Of a DNA stretch of 64,000 bases, positions 1 through 8,739 are shown piece after piece; the first letter of the stretch is position 1, and each line of letters opens with the position of its first letter. Origin of the DNA: a bacterium BRH_c32. GTDB taxonomy: Bacteria > Bacteroidota > Ignavibacteria > Ignavibacteriales > Melioribacteraceae. Location of the stretch: assembly GCA_001516025.1 (NCBI GenBank), contig LOEU01000015.1, positions 1 through 64,000 on the forward strand. Reading direction: 5' to 3'. The notes under the pieces are model-generated. The model did not search any database. It was given only the letters and a program-made list of their open reading frames with translations, and was not told the DNA's origin. A program made the translations under genes and the position numbers.

Positions 1-567
1 TACTGTTCCTATTGCATTTGCTCCGGCTACAAACTTGATCGTTGTTGTATAACTATCCTCCGGTAAGATTACACTACCTACATCATTCGTATCGGCTACC
101 CAACCGGCACTCGTACTCGTACTCTGATCTATCGGTAGTTTTATCTTTCCGATCTCATTGCCGCTCTTTCCATAAAAACTATACTCTAAATACCATTTAT
201 CATCATCTGTTGCCGGATTGACATTTACTCCATTCGTCTTTATATAAGCTCCTAAGAATATATCAACATCTTTGTTATGGAACGGTGCCCATAAATCAGC
301 CATATTCTCACTCTCCCAATATGCTGCCTCTCCTACTCCTGTCTTCTCGATCTTTAAGCTTCTTCCCATCGATTTGGACTGATCCGTTGCCCAGCTTAAT
401 GTTGCTCCTGCCGGTTCATTGCCTTTCATCCAATACGATGGTAAATCTTGTTCAAAACTGCCCACAATATTTACACCTGATTGAGCGTTCGAAATTGTAA
501 CACCGGCTATCATAATTAGCATAATTAGCCAGAAACGCCATCTAATATTTGTTAGTTGAGTCCTCAT
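1..567 (-). CDS. Exported protein, N-terminal part (3' end off the window)
   Basis: Only the first 189 codons are present; the gene continues past the left edge. The ATG at 567 overlaps the TGA of the dehydrogenase gene upstream (ATGA) and is preceded by AAAGGAGACC, so translation is coupled to the LacI operon. Residues 1-30 are a signal peptide: basic start, hydrophobic core LIMLIMIAGV and a likely cut after SNAQ. The mature part (motifs FEQDLPSYWMKG, SWATDQSK, SLKIEK, WYLEYSFYGKSG) is rich in aromatic and beta-type sequence, like a carbohydrate-binding or jelly-roll module. I do not recognise the family. Its place after a mannosidase, LacI regulator and dehydrogenase suggests a secreted glycan-binding or glycan-degrading protein. 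Whether it ends in a type IX sorting domain cannot be seen. Confidence 0.75.
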   Translation of the reverse strand, partial: MRTQLTNIRWRFWLIMLIMIAGVTISNAQSGVNIVGSFEQDLPSYWMKGNEPAGATLSWATDQSKSMGRSLKIEKTGVGEAAYWESENMADLWAPFHNKDVDIFLGAYIKTNGVNVNPATDDDKWYLEYSFYGKSGNEIGKIKLPIDQSTSTSAGWVADTNDVGSVILPEDSYTTTIKFVAGANAIGTV

Positions 568-1592
568 AAGGTCTCCTTTAGTTTATTTGTAAATTGATAT
601 TTAAGAGTATTACGTTTATATGATGTAGAAAAAATTTCTTTAAAAGAATCGAATCCTATTTGAGTAACGGGAATACTACCTACAACCACCTTTCTGTTTA
701 TTAATAATTCTATTGCCCTTCCGAAAGTAAATGGATTAAGGAAGGATGTTTTAATGGTTAGTTCTTTTTTAAATGCATCTTGAAGATTTAGTTGAACAGA
801 TTTACCTTCCGGCGCCAAACCAAAAATAACAACCGTTCCGCCTCGCTTAATTAATTGAATTGATAAAGTAACTGCATCTGTGCTACCTACACATTCAATT
901 ACTTTATCTGCTCCACCCTTTGTAATTTTATTAATATCAAACAATAGATTTATCTTATCGGGAGAGAGGGTATAGTCTGCTCCAAGTTCCAATGCATATT
1001 TATGTTTCAGATCGTTCAGTTCAATTACTATAATTTTTGATGCACCTGCTAATTTTGCCAATTGAAGCATCAGAAGACCAATAGTGCCTCCGCCGACAAT
1101 AATAACCGAATCGCCATGCTTAATTTCTGCTTGATCAATTCCTCTTATGCAACAAGATAAAGGTTCAGCAAATGCAGCCTGTGAAAGTGGAAATTCTTTT
1201 GGAAGTTTATATGCTTGCGAAACTGGCACTATCACATACTCTGCAAATCCTCCGTCCTCGGTTACTCCTAGGGCTTTGTGGTTCTCGCAAAAATGAATTT
1301 TCCCCACTTTGCAATAATCACATTTACCACAATATATATTTGGGTCAACTGCTATATTATCACCAATTTCAAATCCGTTACAATCAATCCCCTTTGTGAT
1401 GATAGTCCCTGCAAATTCATGTCCTAAAATTGTATTTTGCTTTGCATATGAATGTCCATTAAATATATGGAAATCAGTACCACAAACTCCGCAATTAGCC
1501 ACTTCTATTATTAACTCATCATCTTTCAAATTTTGTAATTTAGTTTCAATTATTTCTAATTTTTCGGTATCTCTAAATACAACTGATTTCAT
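564..1592 (-). CDS. Zinc-dependent medium-chain dehydrogenase (sorbitol/threonine dehydrogenase-like)
   Basis: A 342-residue medium-chain alcohol dehydrogenase. The catalytic zinc site is seen in CGVCGTDFH (about residues 36-44) and GHEFAG (about 57-62). The structural-zinc cysteine cluster is CGKCDYCKVGKIHFC (about 88-102). The NAD(P)-binding glycine motif is VGGGTIG (about 166-172). Such enzymes oxidise a secondary alcohol of a polyol, sugar or amino acid with NAD(P). The exact substrate cannot be read from the sequence. Start and stop both overlap neighbours by four bases (ATGA with lacI upstream and with the exported protein downstream), so it is in the LacI-controlled operon and probably acts on a sugar or polyol taken up under that control. 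Confidence 0.9.
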   Translation of the reverse strand: MKSVVFRDTEKLEIIETKLQNLKDDELIIEVANCGVCGTDFHIFNGHSYAKQNTILGHEFAGTIITKGIDCNGFEIGDNIAVDPNIYCGKCDYCKVGKIHFCENHKALGVTEDGGFAEYVIVPVSQAYKLPKEFPLSQAAFAEPLSCCIRGIDQAEIKHGDSVIIVGGGTIGLLMLQLAKLAGASKIIVIELNDLKHKYALELGADYTLSPDKINLLFDINKITKGGADKVIECVGSTDAVTLSIQLIKRGGTVVIFGLAPEGKSVQLNLQDAFKKELTIKTSFLNPFTFGRAIELLINRKVVVGSIPVTQIGFDSFKEIFSTSYKRNTLKYQFTNKLKETL

Positions 1593-2611
1593 TTCAATTC
1601 TCTTGTCGAGTTTCTGATAATTAATTCAACAGGAACAAGTATTTTCTTTTTATTATGATAAGATTTATTTTTGATTACATTTTCTATTAAGTGGATAGCT
1701 TCGGTACCAAGCTCGAACTTTGGGACTTTTATAGTGGTCAGAGGTGGATTTAAAAATATATCAGCCTCCACATCATCAAAACCTATAAGGGAAACATCGT
1801 TAGGAATTTTAATTTTATTATCTGTGCAGTATTGCATTGCGCCAATTGCCATAGCATCATTACATGCAAAGATTGCGGTTATTTTTTTGTTTTGAGCAAA
1901 AAGTTTTTTTGCAGCACTATATCCATTGGGGCGAGAAGGATCATCTTCATCAATTACACAATTCTTTTTATTGAATTTAATTCCACCTGCTTCCAATGCC
2001 TGTTTATATCCGGCGAAACGGTCATAAATACTCGGGTGCGGTAAATCACCTCCTATAAAACCAATCTCTTTATGACCTAAATCTACTAAGTGCTTGGTTG
2101 CTATTATACCACCATTGATATTATCTATAAGAACCGTAAAGAAATTTCCTGAAGTGGGATAATAATCTATAAATACTATCGGTATATCCAATAGTTCAAT
2201 TCTTTCAATAAAATCGGGAGTAGCTTTTCCTGCAATAATAATTCCATCTACGCTCCGTTCAAGTATAAATCTAGGCAGTTCATCTTTAGAATTAAAATCG
2301 CGTGCAATAGTGGCAAGGAGTACATAGTAATTTGTGCCTCTTGTACCAAATTCAGTTCCAAGAAATATTTTTGTATAGAATGGTTCAGTTTGAAGAAAGT
2401 GATCGTCTGTAAGTATGAATCCGATATTGCCCGTAGTTTTAGTAACTAATCCTTTAGCGGAACGTGAAGGATGGTAATTAAGTTCTTTAATTGCTTTGAG
2501 AACTTTCGTCTTCGTTGCGGTTGTGATTCGTGCATGATTCTGAATTACTAAAGAAACAGTGGCTATCGATACTCCCGCTTTTTTCGCTACATCTTTTATT
2601 GTTGGTGACAT
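1589..2611 (-). CDS. LacI-family transcriptional regulator
   Basis: A 340-residue LacI/GalR repressor. The N-terminal helix-turn-helix is clear (TIKDVAKKAGVSIATVS, residues 4-20) with a hinge helix ending near HPSRSAKGL. It is followed by the periplasmic-binding-protein-like effector domain (VDGIIIAGK, GFIGGD, AIFACNDAMAIG, VSLIGFDD). It should bind a sugar or sugar derivative and release DNA. It is probably autoregulated: a TTGACA/TATTTT promoter and a perfect GTTAAACGTTTAAC palindrome end eight bases before the ATG, and a second, near-identical site lies 150 bp upstream. There is no obvious Shine-Dalgarno because the operator takes its place. The stop overlaps the start of the dehydrogenase gene. 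Confidence 0.95.
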   Translation of the reverse strand: MSPTIKDVAKKAGVSIATVSLVIQNHARITTATKTKVLKAIKELNYHPSRSAKGLVTKTTGNIGFILTDDHFLQTEPFYTKIFLGTEFGTRGTNYYVLLATIARDFNSKDELPRFILERSVDGIIIAGKATPDFIERIELLDIPIVFIDYYPTSGNFFTVLIDNINGGIIATKHLVDLGHKEIGFIGGDLPHPSIYDRFAGYKQALEAGGIKFNKKNCVIDEDDPSRPNGYSAAKKLFAQNKKITAIFACNDAMAIGAMQYCTDNKIKIPNDVSLIGFDDVEADIFLNPPLTTIKVPKFELGTEAIHLIENVIKNKSYHNKKKILVPVELIIRNSTRELK

Positions 2612-2619
2612 AGATTTAG

Positions 2620-2633
2620 GTTAAACGTTTAAC
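2620..2633 (-). promoter_or_regulatory. LacI-type operator O1 (perfect 14-bp palindrome)
   Basis: GTTAAACGTTTAAC is perfectly self-complementary with the central CG step typical of LacI/GalR operators. It lies directly downstream of the predicted transcription start and ends eight bases before the lacI ATG, so a bound repressor would block both initiation and clearance. Confidence 0.75.
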
Positions 2634-2640
2634 TAACTCT

Positions 2641-2669
2641 AAAATATAAACTCTTTTTCTTCTTGTCAA
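2641..2669 (-). promoter_or_regulatory. Sigma-70-like promoter of the lacI operon
   Basis: Read on the minus strand, TTGACA (2669-2664) is followed after 17 bases by TATTTT (2646-2641). The transcript would begin near 2634, immediately in front of operator O1. Confidence 0.6.
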
Positions 2670-2769
2670 GTTAAATCGTAAATCAATAGAAATTTAATAT
2701 TACCTTTTATTCTAAGCTATATTCAGGTTTTGAGCTTAAAATCAAAGGTTCAAGGTTGGCACGGATTTA

Positions 2770-2783
2770 GTTAAACGATTAAT
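2770..2783 (-). promoter_or_regulatory. Second LacI-type operator (O2, imperfect)
   Basis: GTTAAACGATTAAT matches O1 in 12 of 14 positions; within the core TTAAACG(T/A)TTAA only one base differs. Its centre is 150 bp from that of O1, next to the stop codon of the mannosidase gene. The spacing would allow one tetramer or two dimers to form a DNA loop, or a roadblock to read-through from the mannosidase gene. Confidence 0.55.
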
Positions 2784-5051
2784 CTATTTCTCTGAATATG
2801 AATAAGGGCGGTCTATTTCTGATTTCGCTCTTTCAAAATTAGGAATCGGACTCATCTCAATATTTAGTGTTCCTCCCTTTAGAATATCTTCATGCGTTAT
2901 AAAAGTCTTGGAATAATCTTTACCATTCAATGACATTTTATCTATATAAATATTCTTGTCGGAATTTTTTTCCGCATTTATAATGAATTGATTTCCATTT
3001 TCTAATTGCAGGATTGCTTTCTTGAATAATGGAGAGCCGAAAACATATTCATTTGTACCGGGAGCTACGGGATAAAATCCGAGGGCAGAGAAAACATACC
3101 AAGCGGAAGTCTGCCCATTATCTTCATCGCCGCATAATCCATCGGGAGTCGGTGTGTACATTAATTGCATAACTTCTCTTAATTTTTTCTGTGCTTTCCA
3201 TGGAGCACCTACATAATTATAAAGATAGATTGCATGCTGAATCGGTTGATTGCCATGAGCGTACTGCCCCATTCCGGCTACAAGCATTTCCGTTATCTCA
3301 TGAATCTGTGTTCGATAATAAGAAAAATCAAATGTAGGAGAAGCGATAAAAACTGAATCTAATTTCTCGATGAAATTTTGGTCGCCTCCCATAAGATTAC
3401 AAAGCCCTTTCGGATCATGAAATACGCACCAAGTCCAATGCCACGAGCAGCCTTCGGTGAAAGCATCTCCCCATTTATCGGGACGGAAAGGCGATTGAAA
3501 AGAACCATCTTTATTTCTTCCTCTCATAAAATTGATATTCTTATCAAACACATTTTCATAGTTAAAGGCTCGCTTAGCAAAAAGATCAATCTCTTTTTGA
3601 GGGCGGTTTAATTCTTTTGCCAATCGCCAAATAACAAAATCGGCATAACTATATTCAAGTGTTCGCGCAGTATTTTCATCTACTTTTACATCATAAGGAA
3701 TATAGCCCAATGTGTTATAATATTCTGCCCCAAGCCGACCGACAGAACTAAGCGGACCTTCATTTTCAGCATTTTTAGTTATTGCTTCGTAAAGAGTATT
3801 TATATCATATCCTCGGATACCCTTAAGATAAGAATCCCCGATAAGCGAGGCAGAGTTAGAACCGATCATACAATCACGATGACCCGGAGATGCCCATTCA
3901 GGCAGCCATCCGCTTTCATTATATGTATTCACTAAGCCTTGCATTACTTGGCTGTTATGTCCCGGATACATCAATGTAAAAAAAGGAAATACAGCTCTAA
4001 ATGTATCCCAAAAGCCATTATCTGTAAACATATAACCCGGAAGAACATCGCCATTATAAGGACTATAATGTACTATTTCATTATTCTTATTTATCTCATA
4101 AAATTTTCGCGGGAATAAAAGTGTCCGATAGAACGCAGTATAGAAATTTATATACTCTGACTCCGTTCCCCCTTCCACCTTTATTTTATTAAATTCTTTA
4201 TTCCAGATATCATAAGCATTTTGTTTTGTCTGCTCGAATGTTTTATTACCGATTTCTCGGTCTAGATTTAATTGTGCTTGTTCAGGACTTATAAATGACG
4301 AAGCAATTTTTATATTAATTGTTTTTTTAGTTAACCCTTTGAATTTTACAACCGCTCCAACATGCTTATCTTGTCTTTCAAAAGAATCTTTATAAATACC
4401 GGTACTATCCCAAGTGAAAACTTCTTCAAATGGAGTATCAAATTGAGCAACAAAGAAATTATGAAAATTCTCTGGGACACCACCAGAATTATTTCGACAG
4501 TAACCAATTATTTTATTTTCTTCCTGAATTATTTTTACATAAGAATTTTTAAAAAAAGCATCTAAAATTACATAAGAGTTTCTCTCCGCAGGGAAATTGA
4601 TCTTAAATTGAACGGCTCTTTCAGTTGGGGTCATTTCAAGCCAAGTATCATAATCGGCAAGATAAACTTGATAATAATATGGTTTAGCGGTTTCTCTTTT
4701 ATGAGAGAACCATGATTCTCTTTCTTCCTGTTTATATTTTAATTCCCCGGCAATGGGCATTATAGAAAAAGAACCGTAATCATTAATCCATGGAGAAGGT
4801 TGATGAGTCTGTTTGAAACCTTTTATCTTATAAGCTTCATAAGCATACTGCCATCCATTACCCATATTGGCAGTTTGAGGAGTCCAAAAGTTCATTCCCC
4901 ATGGAAGCGCGAGTGCCGGATAAGTATTTCCATTTGAGAATTTATATTCCGAATCAGAGCCGATTAACGTATTTACATAATCGACTAGATTGGTCTGTGA
5001 ATAAATTAAATTGGTTAATAATAGAATAACTATGATAATGCTTTTTTTCAT
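2784..5051 (-). CDS. GH92 alpha-mannosidase, exported
   Basis: A 755-residue glycoside hydrolase family 92 protein; this family removes alpha-linked mannose from glycans in a calcium-dependent, inverting reaction. Residues 1-18 are a signal peptide (LLLTNLIYSQ). Family motifs include PWGMNFWTPQT near the N-terminus, WLPEWASPGHRDCMIG, FTEGCSWHW with the probable catalytic acid E533, and GDEDNGQTSAWYVFSALGFYP with the candidate base residues D642 and D644. One deviation stands out: the usual GNEP motif reads GNQP (Q602). The start is supported by GGAG seven bases upstream. The gene lies 39 bp after the EamA transporter gene and upstream of lacI, and probably supplies mannose or manno-oligosaccharides to the pathway. 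Confidence 0.93.
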   Translation of the reverse strand: MKKSIIIVILLLTNLIYSQTNLVDYVNTLIGSDSEYKFSNGNTYPALALPWGMNFWTPQTANMGNGWQYAYEAYKIKGFKQTHQPSPWINDYGSFSIMPIAGELKYKQEERESWFSHKRETAKPYYYQVYLADYDTWLEMTPTERAVQFKINFPAERNSYVILDAFFKNSYVKIIQEENKIIGYCRNNSGGVPENFHNFFVAQFDTPFEEVFTWDSTGIYKDSFERQDKHVGAVVKFKGLTKKTINIKIASSFISPEQAQLNLDREIGNKTFEQTKQNAYDIWNKEFNKIKVEGGTESEYINFYTAFYRTLLFPRKFYEINKNNEIVHYSPYNGDVLPGYMFTDNGFWDTFRAVFPFFTLMYPGHNSQVMQGLVNTYNESGWLPEWASPGHRDCMIGSNSASLIGDSYLKGIRGYDINTLYEAITKNAENEGPLSSVGRLGAEYYNTLGYIPYDVKVDENTARTLEYSYADFVIWRLAKELNRPQKEIDLFAKRAFNYENVFDKNINFMRGRNKDGSFQSPFRPDKWGDAFTEGCSWHWTWCVFHDPKGLCNLMGGDQNFIEKLDSVFIASPTFDFSYYRTQIHEITEMLVAGMGQYAHGNQPIQHAIYLYNYVGAPWKAQKKLREVMQLMYTPTPDGLCGDEDNGQTSAWYVFSALGFYPVAPGTNEYVFGSPLFKKAILQLENGNQFIINAEKNSDKNIYIDKMSLNGKDYSKTFITHEDILKGGTLNIEMSPIPNFERAKSEIDRPYSYSEK

Positions 5052-5090
5052 TTAAACTCCTAGATTGTATATTCACAGAAATAATGTTTT

Positions 5091-5972
5091 CTATCTCTTT
5101 ATTTGAACTACTAATACACTAATCGAAGCAATGACCATACCTATAATTTCTAAAATAGTAATTTCTTCTCCAAGAAATATCCACGCTAACAAAGCAATTT
5201 GGATTAGCATAGTACCATTAATAACGCTCGATTCCATTGCTGTAAGCGAACGCAAGGTATAATTCCACAATGTAAATGCAAAGGTAGTATTTATAGCTGC
5301 AAGCCAGAATAAAAATCCAATAGTTTTTAGCTCAATAACCGGAACACCCTCCACTAATAGTCCGGAGACTAGAAGAATAAAAGAACCTATTCCCATACTT
5401 ATAAAAGTAATAATTATCGGATTAATATTGCTATCCCTATTTATTCCTCTACCAAGAATCGAAGAACCGGAATTGGCTAAGACTCCGGTCCCCATTACAA
5501 TAATCCCCAAGAATCTACTTCCTGAAAAATCTGAAGGCAAGAAATAGACTATTATACCGATAAAAAATCCCATTATTCCTATCCATTGCCTGTTTGTTGG
5601 GATTTCGCTCAAAATAAATATTCCTGCAACGGAGACTATAATGGGAGTTAAATTCAACATTAAACTTACCGTTACAGATGGCAATAATGCGAGTCCTAGA
5701 AATTGTGAACCTTGAGTAAAACTATAAAATATTATTCCGAGAGCAATAAGTTTTTTATAGTCTTTTATAGTTAATAATCTAATCTCCGTTTTTAATCCTC
5801 TATTAAAAATAATAATTGGGATAAATAAAATACAGGCGATTGAATATCTTAATCCTGCGAAAGTAATTGGTGGTATATAAGTAAGTCCCAATTTGATAAT
5901 TATAAAAGAAGTTGACCAAAGAAAGGTAACCAATAGAGCTTGAAGGACAGATACAAACTTACGCTTATTTAT
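5091..5972 (-). CDS. EamA/DMT-family transporter (likely ATA start)
   Basis: A ten-helix drug/metabolite transporter of the EamA family (two five-helix repeats; TFLWSTSFIIIKLGL in repeat 1, FLFWLAAINTTFAFTLWNYTL in repeat 2). It is an inner-membrane exporter or importer of small metabolites; substrate unknown. The first conventional start is a TTG at 5933, which has no Shine-Dalgarno and would cut into the first helix. The frame stays open upstream, and AAAAAAGGGGG lies five bases before an in-frame ATA at 5972. Starting there gives 293 residues with the usual basic N-terminus (NKRKF) before helix 1, so I place the start at the ATA. The gene precedes the GH92 gene by 39 bp. Confidence 0.8.
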   Translation of the reverse strand: MNKRKFVSVLQALLVTFLWSTSFIIIKLGLTYIPPITFAGLRYSIACILFIPIIIFNRGLKTEIRLLTIKDYKKLIALGIIFYSFTQGSQFLGLALLPSVTVSLMLNLTPIIVSVAGIFILSEIPTNRQWIGIMGFFIGIIVYFLPSDFSGSRFLGIIVMGTGVLANSGSSILGRGINRDSNINPIIITFISMGIGSFILLVSGLLVEGVPVIELKTIGFLFWLAAINTTFAFTLWNYTLRSLTAMESSVINGTMLIQIALLAWIFLGEEITILEIIGMVIASISVLVVQIKR

Positions 5973-5977
5973 TATAG

Positions 5978-5990
5978 CCCCCTTTTTTAA
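5978..5990 (-). promoter_or_regulatory. Ribosome binding site before the ATA start of the EamA gene
   Basis: A purine run ending in GGGGG sits five bases upstream of an in-frame ATA. No ATG, GTG or TTG lies in frame near it, so this site argues for initiation at a non-AUG codon or for a mutated start. Confidence 0.45.
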
Positions 5991-6152
5991 TTATTATCGT
6001 AAAAATAAGAACTTTTCATTCAACAATATAGAGTGCTAAAGATCATACCATTAGAATCCTCTACTCTTTTGATTGACTTATTAACAGGAAATCGATATAC
6101 TTATAAAATAATTAGACTTTACTATCTTAATTAAAATTCGAGTGGGTGTCCT

Positions 6153-8669
6153 ATGAAAAACTTAGCCAAGATCATTGCACTATTTCTCCTTTTTTTGATA
6201 ATAACAAATTGTAAAAAAGATGATGTAATAGTAGATCCTCCGGCAGATAAGCCAACCAAAAATTTAATTGACACTCTAATTAATAATCAAGATTCACAGG
6301 TTCAGGTTTCCATTCCGGGGAAAGTTACTGTACAGATCCCGCGTGGTACAGTACCAAATGGAACAAAACTAACCGTTGAAGAAGCTCCGGTATCTAATTT
6401 CCCGACCGACCAACTGCATATAATTCACAAAGTTTATGAAGTGAAATTAAGTTCGGGTACTAATTTTAATAATGATATTTCAATTACATTTACTTATGAC
6501 CCTACGGTACTACAAAAAGATTATAAAAAAGAGTATCTAGGTGCTGCATATTATAATAGCAGTTTCAAATCATGGAGCGAATTTAAGACGGTAACAGTAG
6601 ATTCTATAAATCGTACGGTAACTCTGAAGACCAATCACCTTACGCCGGTTGGTTTTTGGGAATTTCTCTCTACAACTGGCTATCAGCATAAAATGGTAAG
6701 CGAGCACTTCCAGATTTATTATACTTATCAATCCGATCATAGGGTTATGGATAATACAACCTATAATTCTCCAAAACAATCTTGGCATTCGGATCAAGGG
6801 GATTTAGCTACAACTCCATATTATATTCAAGACTTATCACATTGGCTCGAAGAATCTTATAAAAAATATCAAGGTTTTGGATTAACTGTACCAACTAGTA
6901 AAGTTACAGTTTATGTAAGAGCACTTAAAGGAAGTGATGGAGAATTTGCCTCGGTTTTAGGAAATGTTTATATCAATAATAAATTAACTCCCGATATAGA
7001 GACCCCGAATCAAACTATTCCGGAATTACTAAAAGCAGCGTCAGCACATGAATTTCTTCATTATGTTCAAGATTATTATTACGCCTTTAATATAGGCGGT
7101 ATCGGAATGTGGTGGCTCGAGGCTACTGCTACTCAAGCAGATAGAATGGTTTGGGGAAATACTCTTAACTTTTATGAATCGGAAAATTTCTCCAAAAAAA
7201 ATTCTGCTACTTACGGAAATATGCTTCACTATTGTATATCTAAATCTTGGGATGATTGCAATTCTAATCCCAATTGGTATGTAGCTGGCGGATTTCTTAA
7301 TTATCTTGCAAATTACCGTGATGGCAAAAAGGCGAGCATAGCATCTTTGATAAAATTAGGTGGCGAATTCACCAATGTTTCTTATTATCGCACTTTACTC
7401 AATGATTATATTAAAAGCAGCTTAGGCGGAAATGGAATAGGCGAAGATTTTCTTGACTATGTTCAGTATTTGTATGAAAGAGAAAATAATAATTTCAATT
7501 TAACTTGGAGCACGTCATTTAATCCTGATGCTAAAACAAATATCGATGGGACACTTTCAATTGCATCACCAAAGAAAACAATTTCTGAATCTATGCCGCA
7601 TCTTTCGGCTCGTATCATAAAACTGCGTAATAACGATTCTGACGCTAAAGAAGTCTTAATTGATTTAAATACTCTCCCTTCAGATATAAAAATATTTTTA
7701 TATAAATACCAAAATCAGAAAATGGTTATTGAGTCTATTCCAAAAGAAGGGGATAAGCTAAAAATTGAACTTCTTAAAAAAAATTTCAAAGATATTCTCC
7801 TTGTTAATATATCATCGGATAATAGTAAATCAATTGAAATAGAATTAGCTTTTAATACTCTTACCATAGAGCCTGAAAAGATCGAGAATGGTAAACAAAA
7901 TCAAAATTATACTTTCAAAGCAGTATATGCCGGTAATCTTCCCGATGGTGCAAAATATTACTGGACAGTTTCTGATACTTCAAAAGTATTTGAATATACA
8001 AATGATTCATTTAATTATTCGTTCAGAAAACCGGGGACATATAAAGTAAAAGTAGAATTAAAAGATAAAAACATTTCTTCGATTGCATCAGCAGAATGTG
8101 GCGTTACTATTAGTGCAATTGATTTACTTCATAAATCACCATTAGTTCAATTCAAACTAAGCGGTTATATGGATGTGAAAGTTGACGGAAGCAATATGAA
8201 TAACTATTTCGAATTTGCAATTGATAATAATCGAGAAGGGTTGCTAGGAACTTGGTCAGGGAATACATTTACAGCTAAAGCAAAAATTGGCGGTACTGCT
8301 TCTGAGCTTTATGAATATACTGTTGACTACTCCGTTACTTTGGCTGATGATGGGATTAATATAAAGTCTTATAGCGCAACCTATAAAAAGTTAAAATGGG
8401 AGATGTGGGATAATCAAAGATATCTATCCCAAGTCATTGAAGGGAATTACGCGGGCAATAATCTTCACTATATAGGTAGCACTACAAAGGCAATTGCTTT
8501 TGGTGATAGCGGTACTAATTTACAAAAGAATTTAACTTTGGCCTCTTATTCAGAAAGAAATTATGATTCAAGTGGTAAAGAAGTTTATTCGGTTGTTTTA
8601 GATAAGCCGGACTGGAGCTCTAGTTATATTCTTCCTACTATAATCGTGGGTTTTATAGTCTATCCTTAA
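6153..8669 (+). CDS. Lipoprotein with ZU5-like, metallopeptidase (HEFLH) and PKD-like regions
   Basis: An 838-residue lipoprotein; the lipobox IITNC puts the lipidated cysteine at residue 20. Residues about 50-170 resemble a ZU5-type beta domain (SIPGKVTVQIPRGTVPNGTKL). A gluzincin-like zinc site follows: HEFLH at 299-303 and a third ligand candidate E323 in WWLEATATQ. A PKD-like beta domain is seen at about 575-660 (ENGKQNQNYTFKAVY, YYWTVSD, PGTYKVKVEL). The C-terminal 180 residues are unassigned. It is probably a surface or periplasmic peptidase, though substrate and activity are inferred only from the motif. A weak RBS (GTGGGTG) precedes the ATG. The next gene, a CotH-like secreted protein, starts 70 bp downstream, so both may be expressed together. 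Confidence 0.75.
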   Translation: MKNLAKIIALFLLFLIITNCKKDDVIVDPPADKPTKNLIDTLINNQDSQVQVSIPGKVTVQIPRGTVPNGTKLTVEEAPVSNFPTDQLHIIHKVYEVKLSSGTNFNNDISITFTYDPTVLQKDYKKEYLGAAYYNSSFKSWSEFKTVTVDSINRTVTLKTNHLTPVGFWEFLSTTGYQHKMVSEHFQIYYTYQSDHRVMDNTTYNSPKQSWHSDQGDLATTPYYIQDLSHWLEESYKKYQGFGLTVPTSKVTVYVRALKGSDGEFASVLGNVYINNKLTPDIETPNQTIPELLKAASAHEFLHYVQDYYYAFNIGGIGMWWLEATATQADRMVWGNTLNFYESENFSKKNSATYGNMLHYCISKSWDDCNSNPNWYVAGGFLNYLANYRDGKKASIASLIKLGGEFTNVSYYRTLLNDYIKSSLGGNGIGEDFLDYVQYLYERENNNFNLTWSTSFNPDAKTNIDGTLSIASPKKTISESMPHLSARIIKLRNNDSDAKEVLIDLNTLPSDIKIFLYKYQNQKMVIESIPKEGDKLKIELLKKNFKDILLVNISSDNSKSIEIELAFNTLTIEPEKIENGKQNQNYTFKAVYAGNLPDGAKYYWTVSDTSKVFEYTNDSFNYSFRKPGTYKVKVELKDKNISSIASAECGVTISAIDLLHKSPLVQFKLSGYMDVKVDGSNMNNYFEFAIDNNREGLLGTWSGNTFTAKAKIGGTASELYEYTVDYSVTLADDGINIKSYSATYKKLKWEMWDNQRYLSQVIEGNYAGNNLHYIGSTTKAIAFGDSGTNLQKNLTLASYSERNYDSSGKEVYSVVLDKPDWSSSYILPTIIVGFIVYP

Positions 8670-8739
8670 TGGTAAGGTAGTTAATGGATAATTTTGTATT
8701 TTTATCTATCAAAATAAATTTAAAATTAAAAGTAATGAG

